Of a stretch of 64,000 nt of DNA, positions 59,572 through 64,000 are shown piece by piece. The position numbers and the translations under genes are program-made. The DNA comes from Flavobacteriaceae bacterium UBA5534 (GTDB taxonomy: Bacteria; Bacteroidota; Bacteroidia; Flavobacteriales; Flavobacteriaceae): positions 194,001 to 258,000 of the forward strand of contig DINS01000004.1 of assembly GCA_002426015.1 (NCBI GenBank), given 5' to 3'. The first letter of the stretch is position 1, and every line of letters starts with the position of its first letter. The notes under the pieces were generated by a model, which worked only from the letters and a program-made list of their open reading frames with translations, searched no databases and was not told the origin of the DNA.

Positions 59572-60756
59572 ATGAGTTGTAACAGTTGCTCAACTGGAAA
59601 AGATGGACAACCAAAAGGATGCAAAAACAATGGAACTTGTGGCACAGATAGTTGTAACAAATTAACAGTTTTTGATTGGTTGGCCAATATGTCGCTTCCT
59701 CAAGGGGAAGAACCTTTTATAGGTGTTGAAGTCCGCTTTAAAAACGGAAGAAAAGAATATTATAAAAATACCGAGAACCTAACCTTAAGCATTGGTGATA
59801 TTGTTGCTACACAGGCACAGTCTGGTCATGACATTGGGATGGTAACCCTTACCGGCGAATTGGTAAGAATTCAAATGAAGCGCAAAAACGTTAAGATTGA
59901 TGACGAAGAAAACGTGTTGAAAATCTATCGCAAGGCTTCCCAAAAAGATATTGATGTCTGGTCAGACGCTCGTGACAAGGAAGAGCCAATGAAGGTCAAA
60001 GCACGTCAATTTGCTATCGATTTGAAACTTCAAATGAAAATTTCTGACATAGAATATCAAGGTGACGCAAGTAAGGCAACCTTTTATTACACTGCCGAAG
60101 AGCGTGTCGATTTTAGAGAACTCATAAAGTTGTTTGCCAAAGAATTCCGCACACGAATTGAAATGAAACAAGTTGGCTTTCGTCAAGAAGCCTCTAGACT
60201 TGGAGGTATCGGTTCATGTGGGCGTGAGCTATGTTGTTCAACATGGTTGACCGATTTCAGATCCGTGAGTACTTCAGCAGCCAGATACCAGCAATTATCA
60301 TTAAATCCTTTAAAACTTGCTGGTCAGTGTGGAAAGCTAAAATGTTGTTTAAACTATGAGTTGGATGCTTATCTAGATGCCTTAAAAGAATTCCCCAAAA
60401 CGGACACAAAACTCTATACAGAAAAAGGAACTGCAGTTTGCCAAAAAACAGATATTTTTAGAGGTCACATGTGGTATGCTTATGAAGGCGAATGGATGAA
60501 TTGGCATAAATTGACCACTGCTCAAGCCAATGAAATTATAGAACTAAACAAAAAAAAGCAAAAAGTCACTAGTCTTGAAGAATATGCTTCAGAGCTTATT
60601 GAAGATACTAAAGCTGACTTTGAAAACGTTGTTGGTCAAGATAGTTTAACACGTTTTGATAGTCCAAAACGAAAAAGCAAACGTAGAAATAATAGAGGCA
60701 AACAAAAAAAAGGAGGTCAACCTCATCCAAAATCAAAAAAGAATAATGCCAAGTAA
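59572..60756 (+). CDS. ricT: PSP1-domain regulator RicT
   Basis: The 394-residue protein has an N-terminal cysteine cluster (SCNSCSTGKDGQPKGC, NNGTCGTDSCNK) and a PSP1 domain ending in RLGGIGSCGRELCCSTWL and LAGQCGKLKCCLNYELDAY (about residues 215-265). RicT proteins of the YaaT/PSP1 family with RicA/RicF bind iron-sulfur clusters and control RNA processing and biofilm formation in Firmicutes; in Bacteroidota the role is less clear. The C-terminal tail is Lys/Arg-rich (RKSKRRNNRGKQKKGG). The start of gldH overlaps its end by 11 bases. Confidence 0.9.
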   Translation: MSCNSCSTGKDGQPKGCKNNGTCGTDSCNKLTVFDWLANMSLPQGEEPFIGVEVRFKNGRKEYYKNTENLTLSIGDIVATQAQSGHDIGMVTLTGELVRIQMKRKNVKIDDEENVLKIYRKASQKDIDVWSDARDKEEPMKVKARQFAIDLKLQMKISDIEYQGDASKATFYYTAEERVDFRELIKLFAKEFRTRIEMKQVGFRQEASRLGGIGSCGRELCCSTWLTDFRSVSTSAARYQQLSLNPLKLAGQCGKLKCCLNYELDAYLDALKEFPKTDTKLYTEKGTAVCQKTDIFRGHMWYAYEGEWMNWHKLTTAQANEIIELNKKKQKVTSLEEYASELIEDTKADFENVVGQDSLTRFDSPKRKSKRRNNRGKQKKGGQPHPKSKKNNAK

Positions 60757-61237
60757 AAATTATTGGATTGTTTTCATAATAGGCTTGTTGATGAGTTCTT
60801 GTGACTCTAATGCTGTCTTTGATACCTACAAAACAGTACCAAATCAATGGCACAAAGACTCAATTATTACTTTTGAAGTCAATCCGCCAGATTCAACCAA
60901 AACCTATAATCTGTTTGTCAATATAAGAAACACAAACGCTTATAGATTTAGCAATCTGTTTTTAATTGTCGATATGAATTTTCCTAACGGGAAAACCATA
61001 AAAGATACGTTAGAGTACGAAATGGCAAAACCCAATGGAGAATTATTAGGTGAAGGGTTTACCGACATCAAGGAAAATAAATTGTGGTATAAAGAGGCTG
61101 TCATTTTTAATGAAAAAGGAACATACAAAATTAATATACAACATGCCATGCGCAACAACGGAAGCGTTGAGGGTGTTGATGAATTAGAAGGAATTACAGA
61201 TATTGGTTTTAGAGTAGAACCAACAAAAAATAATTGA
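60746..61237 (+). CDS. gldH: Gliding motility lipoprotein GldH
   Basis: The 163-residue lipoprotein starts best at ATG 60746, giving MPSKNYWIVFIIGLLMSSCD with the acylated cysteine near residue 19; a longer frame upstream to 60656 would place 30 charged residues before the signal. SNAVFDTYKTVPNQWHKDSI and SNLFLIVDMNFPNGKTIKDT match GldH of gliding Flavobacteria. It is needed for motility and T9SS function. The gene is co-transcribed with ricT (11-base overlap) and with the penicillin-binding protein (2-base spacing). Confidence 0.9.
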   Translation: MPSKNYWIVFIIGLLMSSCDSNAVFDTYKTVPNQWHKDSIITFEVNPPDSTKTYNLFVNIRNTNAYRFSNLFLIVDMNFPNGKTIKDTLEYEMAKPNGELLGEGFTDIKENKLWYKEAVIFNEKGTYKINIQHAMRNNGSVEGVDELEGITDIGFRVEPTKNN

Positions 61238-61239
61238 TT

Positions 61240-63567
61240 ATGGCAACAAAAAAGGCTGAAACTCAAGATTTTTCAAACTATATAAAATGGTTTTGGAAGT
61301 TGTTTATTGGAGGGCTTTTGTTTATTCTCCTACTTTTCTTATTGGCATCTTGGGGTGTTTTTGGCGAAATGCCAGATCATACCATTTTAGAAAACCCTAA
61401 AACCAATTTAGCATCCGAAATTATTTCCTCCGACGGTAAAACCCTTGGTAAATTTTATTTTAACGATAACCGAACTCCAGTAGATTATAACGAACTGCCC
61501 AAACATCTTATCGACGCACTTGTTGCTACCGAAGATGCACGATATTATGACCATTCTGGGATTGATGCTCGAGGTACGTTGAGAGCGATTTTTAAGCTTG
61601 GAAGTGGTGGTGGAGCGAGTACAATATCACAACAGCTTGCCAAGCAACTATTTCATGGTGAAGGCTCTAAAAACAAATTTGGACGTATCACCCAAAAGGT
61701 GAAAGAATGGATCATTGCTACACGTTTAGAGCGCCAATACACCAAAGAAGAAATTATCGCCATGTATTTTAATATTTATGATTTCGGTAACAATGCAGAT
61801 GGAATTCGATCGGCCTCTCGAATTTATTTTGGAAAAGAACCAAAAGAACTCGATGTAAAAGAATCAGCCATGTTAGTTGGGATGTTCAAAAACTCATCGT
61901 TATATAACCCAAGACCCCATCGTAACCCAGAAGGCACCTTGAATAGACGCAACGTAGTGTTGGCTCAAATGGAAAAATACGATTACATCACTACCGAAGT
62001 TAAAGATTCTATTCAAAAATTAGGACTGGATTTAAACTATTCACCAGAATCGCATCGTGAAGGGATCGCAACTTATTTTAGAGCATATTTAGATGAGTTT
62101 ATGAAAAAATGGATTGAGGAGAACCCAAAACCAGATGGCGAAAAGTACAATTTATACAATGATGGATTAAAAATTTATACGACCATCGATTCGCGTATGC
62201 AAAAATATGCTGAAGACGCAGTACAGCAACACATGTCTCGCTTACAGGCCGAGTTTTTCAAACAAAACACGCCAGAACGTAACAAGACAGCTCCTTTTAT
62301 AGATTTAAAACCACAAGAAATTACAGACTTATTTAATCGTGGGATGAGACAATCTGAACGTTGGAGAGTCATGAAACGCGAAGGTAAATCTGATAAAGAA
62401 ATTGAAGCCTCATTTAACAAGCCTACACCCATGTCAGTGTTCACCTGGAAAAACGGAAAGGCATCTGAAATTGATACCATAATGAAACCAATCGATTCCA
62501 TGCGTTATTACAAATCGTTTTTACATACAGGGATGATGTCTATGGATCCACAAACAGGCCATGTAAAAGCTTGGGTCGGAGGTATCAACATGAAACATTT
62601 TCAGTACGACCATGTGAAGCAAGGAAAGCGACAGGTTGGTTCTACATTCAAGCCTTTTGTGTATGCAACAGCTATTGACCAAATGCATTTGTCTCCTTGC
62701 GATACCTTTCCTAATACCAAAGTGACTATTGAAGCTGGTAAATTTGGAAATCCATTACCTTGGAGTCCAGACAATTCAGACAACAGTTATGGAGGGTTTA
62801 AAACTTTAAAAAATGCACTTGCAAATTCTGTAAATACCATCACAGCTCGTTTAATGGACCAAGTAGGGCCAAAACCAGTGATTGATATGGCAAGAAATCT
62901 AGGCATTGAGTCCGATATTCCTGAAGTCCCTGCCATTGCACTTGGAGTTGCAGACTTGAGTGTTTATGAAATGGTTGCAGCCTATGCAACGTTTGCCAAT
63001 AAAGGAGTATATAACAAGCCAGTAATGGTCACACGTATTGAAGATAAAAACGGAACGATATTATTTCAATTCACACCAGAAACCAAAGATGTGTTAAGCG
63101 AAGAAGTTGCTTATGTCACCACCAACCTTATGGAAGGTGTCACCGAATCTGGTTCTGGAGCAAGATTAAAAAGAACAGGAGAGCCTTATGGGTTGTATAA
63201 AGAAATCATAACGGGTTACCCTTATGCATTTACAAATGCAATCGCTGGAAAAACAGGAACAACACAAAACAATAGTGATGGCTGGTTTATGGGGATGGTA
63301 CCAAATTTGGTTACAGGAGTTTGGGTTGGAGCCGATGATCGTGCCGCCCATTTTAGGAGCACAGCCTATGGTCAAGGCGCCTCGATGGCATTACCTATTT
63401 GGGGTGTGTATATGAAAAGTTGCTATGCCGATAAAACCCTCGATGTTTCCAAAGCTGATTTTGAACGACCAAAGAATTTATCAATCAATGTCAATTGTGG
63501 TAATTATCGACAAGAAGACTCTTCCGATACCGAAGGTGGAGGTTTTGTTGATGAGCTCGATTTCTAA
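61240..63567 (+). CDS. Penicillin-binding protein 1A (bifunctional transglycosylase/transpeptidase)
   Basis: The 775-residue class A PBP has an N-terminal cytoplasmic tail, one membrane helix (about residues 18-40), a GT51 domain (about residues 65-260) with the catalytic ATEDARYYDHSGID and GASTISQQLAKQLF, and a transpeptidase domain with SxxK at Ser468-Lys471 (STFKPFVYATA), SVN at Ser530 and KTGTT at Lys671. It polymerises and cross-links peptidoglycan. Start at ATG 61240; an in-frame TTG at 61234 overlaps the gldH stop. A terminator follows. Confidence 0.95.
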   Translation: MATKKAETQDFSNYIKWFWKLFIGGLLFILLLFLLASWGVFGEMPDHTILENPKTNLASEIISSDGKTLGKFYFNDNRTPVDYNELPKHLIDALVATEDARYYDHSGIDARGTLRAIFKLGSGGGASTISQQLAKQLFHGEGSKNKFGRITQKVKEWIIATRLERQYTKEEIIAMYFNIYDFGNNADGIRSASRIYFGKEPKELDVKESAMLVGMFKNSSLYNPRPHRNPEGTLNRRNVVLAQMEKYDYITTEVKDSIQKLGLDLNYSPESHREGIATYFRAYLDEFMKKWIEENPKPDGEKYNLYNDGLKIYTTIDSRMQKYAEDAVQQHMSRLQAEFFKQNTPERNKTAPFIDLKPQEITDLFNRGMRQSERWRVMKREGKSDKEIEASFNKPTPMSVFTWKNGKASEIDTIMKPIDSMRYYKSFLHTGMMSMDPQTGHVKAWVGGINMKHFQYDHVKQGKRQVGSTFKPFVYATAIDQMHLSPCDTFPNTKVTIEAGKFGNPLPWSPDNSDNSYGGFKTLKNALANSVNTITARLMDQVGPKPVIDMARNLGIESDIPEVPAIALGVADLSVYEMVAAYATFANKGVYNKPVMVTRIEDKNGTILFQFTPETKDVLSEEVAYVTTNLMEGVTESGSGARLKRTGEPYGLYKEIITGYPYAFTNAIAGKTGTTQNNSDGWFMGMVPNLVTGVWVGADDRAAHFRSTAYGQGASMALPIWGVYMKSCYADKTLDVSKADFERPKNLSINVNCGNYRQEDSSDTEGGGFVDELDF

Positions 63568-63577
63568 AAAAATCTAA

Positions 63578-63605
63578 AGCCATTCATTTTTGAATGGCTT
63601 TTTTA
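63578..63605 (+). terminator. Intrinsic terminator of the ricT-gldH-PBP1A unit
   Basis: AGCCATTCA (63578-63586) pairs with TGAATGGCT (63591-63599) and is followed by six T residues. Confidence 0.85.
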
Positions 63606-63639
63606 TTTTGTAATTTTCAGTTTCAAAAAAGATAGTAAA

Positions 63640-64000
63640 ATGATCAATAAAAAAGTAGCCAATGTTACTGAAGCGATGCAAGGCGTCAAGGACAATATGA
63701 CCTTGATGTTGGGCGGTTTTGGTTTGTGCGGCATTCCAGAAAATGCCATCAATGCATTGGTGCAAATGAATGTTAAAGGTTTAACCTGTATTTCCAATAA
63801 CGCAGGCGTTGATGACTTTGGGCTTGGGCTCTTATTGCACAAACGACAAATAAAGAAAATGATTTCTTCCTATGTAGGCGAGAACGACGAGTTTGAACGT
63901 CAGATGTTGAGTGGCGAATTGGATGTCGAGTTGGTGCCACAAGGCACATTGGTAGAGCGTTGTAAAGCAGCACAATCTGGTTTCCCCGCATTCTATACAC
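63640..64000 (+). CDS. CoA-transferase subunit A (succinyl-CoA:3-ketoacid type), 3' end outside the window
   Basis: ATG 63640 opens a frame that stays open to the right edge (120 codons seen). The product starts MINKKVANVTEAMQGVKDNM and has MLGGFGLCGIPENAINAL (CoA-binding glycine motif, about residue 24), TCISNNAGVDDFGLGLLLHK (about residue 53), SYVGENDEFERQMLSGELDV and the ending SGFPAFYT. These are hallmarks of subunit A of 3-oxoacid CoA-transferase (ScoA/AtoD). It transfers CoA between succinate and acetoacetate in ketone-body or leucine/isoleucine breakdown. The beta subunit gene should follow. Its downstream end and full length are not visible. Confidence 0.88.
   Translation, partial: MINKKVANVTEAMQGVKDNMTLMLGGFGLCGIPENAINALVQMNVKGLTCISNNAGVDDFGLGLLLHKRQIKKMISSYVGENDEFERQMLSGELDVELVPQGTLVERCKAAQSGFPAFYT

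Noticed and set aside
60656..60745. Longer start for gldH
   Set aside because: Would put 30 charged residues before the lipoprotein signal peptide and overlap ricT by 101 bases.
1..64000. tRNA, rRNA, CRISPR array, insertion sequence or prophage
   Set aside because: I saw no cloverleaf-like or rRNA-like sequence, no regularly spaced direct repeats with unique spacers, and no transposase, integrase or phage structural genes. The tail-fibre-like protein stands alone.

Overview
The window is AT-rich DNA from a member of the Bacteroidota, almost certainly family Flavobacteriaceae (a marine Winogradskyella/Psychroserpens-like genus is my guess, not shown). The evidence is gliding/type IX secretion genes (SprE/PorW, GldH), a secreted protein with a T9SS C-terminal sorting tail, an F-type ATP synthase operon that stops after the gamma gene, flavobacterial small conserved membrane proteins, and promoters of the Bacteroidota type (TTG, 19-20 bases, TAnnTTTG). 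I saw no tRNA, rRNA, CRISPR array or insertion sequence.

Positions 1-21.9 kb hold a surface or secreted polysaccharide locus. On the plus strand it carries a methyltransferase (cut by the window edge), a Wzx-type flippase, three Wzy/WaaL-like membrane proteins, glycosyltransferases, a cassette of PHP hydrolase, PaaK/CapK-like adenylate-forming enzyme and PLP aminotransferase, a secreted protein with a phage-tail-fibre-like motif, a bi-domain oxidoreductase, an alpha/alpha-toroid protein and a WecG/TagA transferase. It ends with UDP-glucose dehydrogenase, UDP-glucuronate decarboxylase and the initiating polyprenyl-phosphate glycosyl-1-phosphate transferase. A second, minus-strand pair (glycosyltransferase plus another CapK-like enzyme) closes the locus. 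The sugar-nucleotide genes suggest a polymer containing glucuronic acid and/or xylose. Export genes (Wza/Wzc type) are not in view and probably lie upstream.

Positions 22-30.5 kb are housekeeping: purD, upp, small flavobacterial membrane proteins, a DUF4254/heptosyltransferase-like pair, a ferredoxin reductase and an ABC exporter. Positions 30.6-39.3 kb run sprE/porW, bactofilin, atpZ, a small membrane protein, then atpB-E-F-H-A-G behind a near-perfect promoter. The beta and epsilon genes are elsewhere, as is usual in this phylum.

Positions 39.4-52.6 kb hold two tandem paralogous lipoproteins, a flippase, dut, an envelope cluster (TPR proteins, nucleotidyltransferase, DUF4292 lipoprotein, EnvC-like activator), a thioesterase, a SPOR protein, dprA, trpS and an acyltransferase. 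Positions 52.7-64 kb hold an ECF sigma factor with an unusual membrane-spanning barrel partner, a lipoprotein, recA, a 480-base gene-poor stretch with an orphan terminator, trhO, a T9SS-exported M23 peptidase, ricT-gldH-PBP1A, and the start of a CoA-transferase subunit A gene that runs off the right edge.

The points most worth a second look are the PHP/CapK/aminotransferase/tail-fibre-like cassette, the duplicated Wzy genes, the atpE-atpF hairpin and heptamer repeat inside the ATP synthase operon, the sigma factor/barrel pair, and short interspersed repeats, one of which creates a false upstream start codon.
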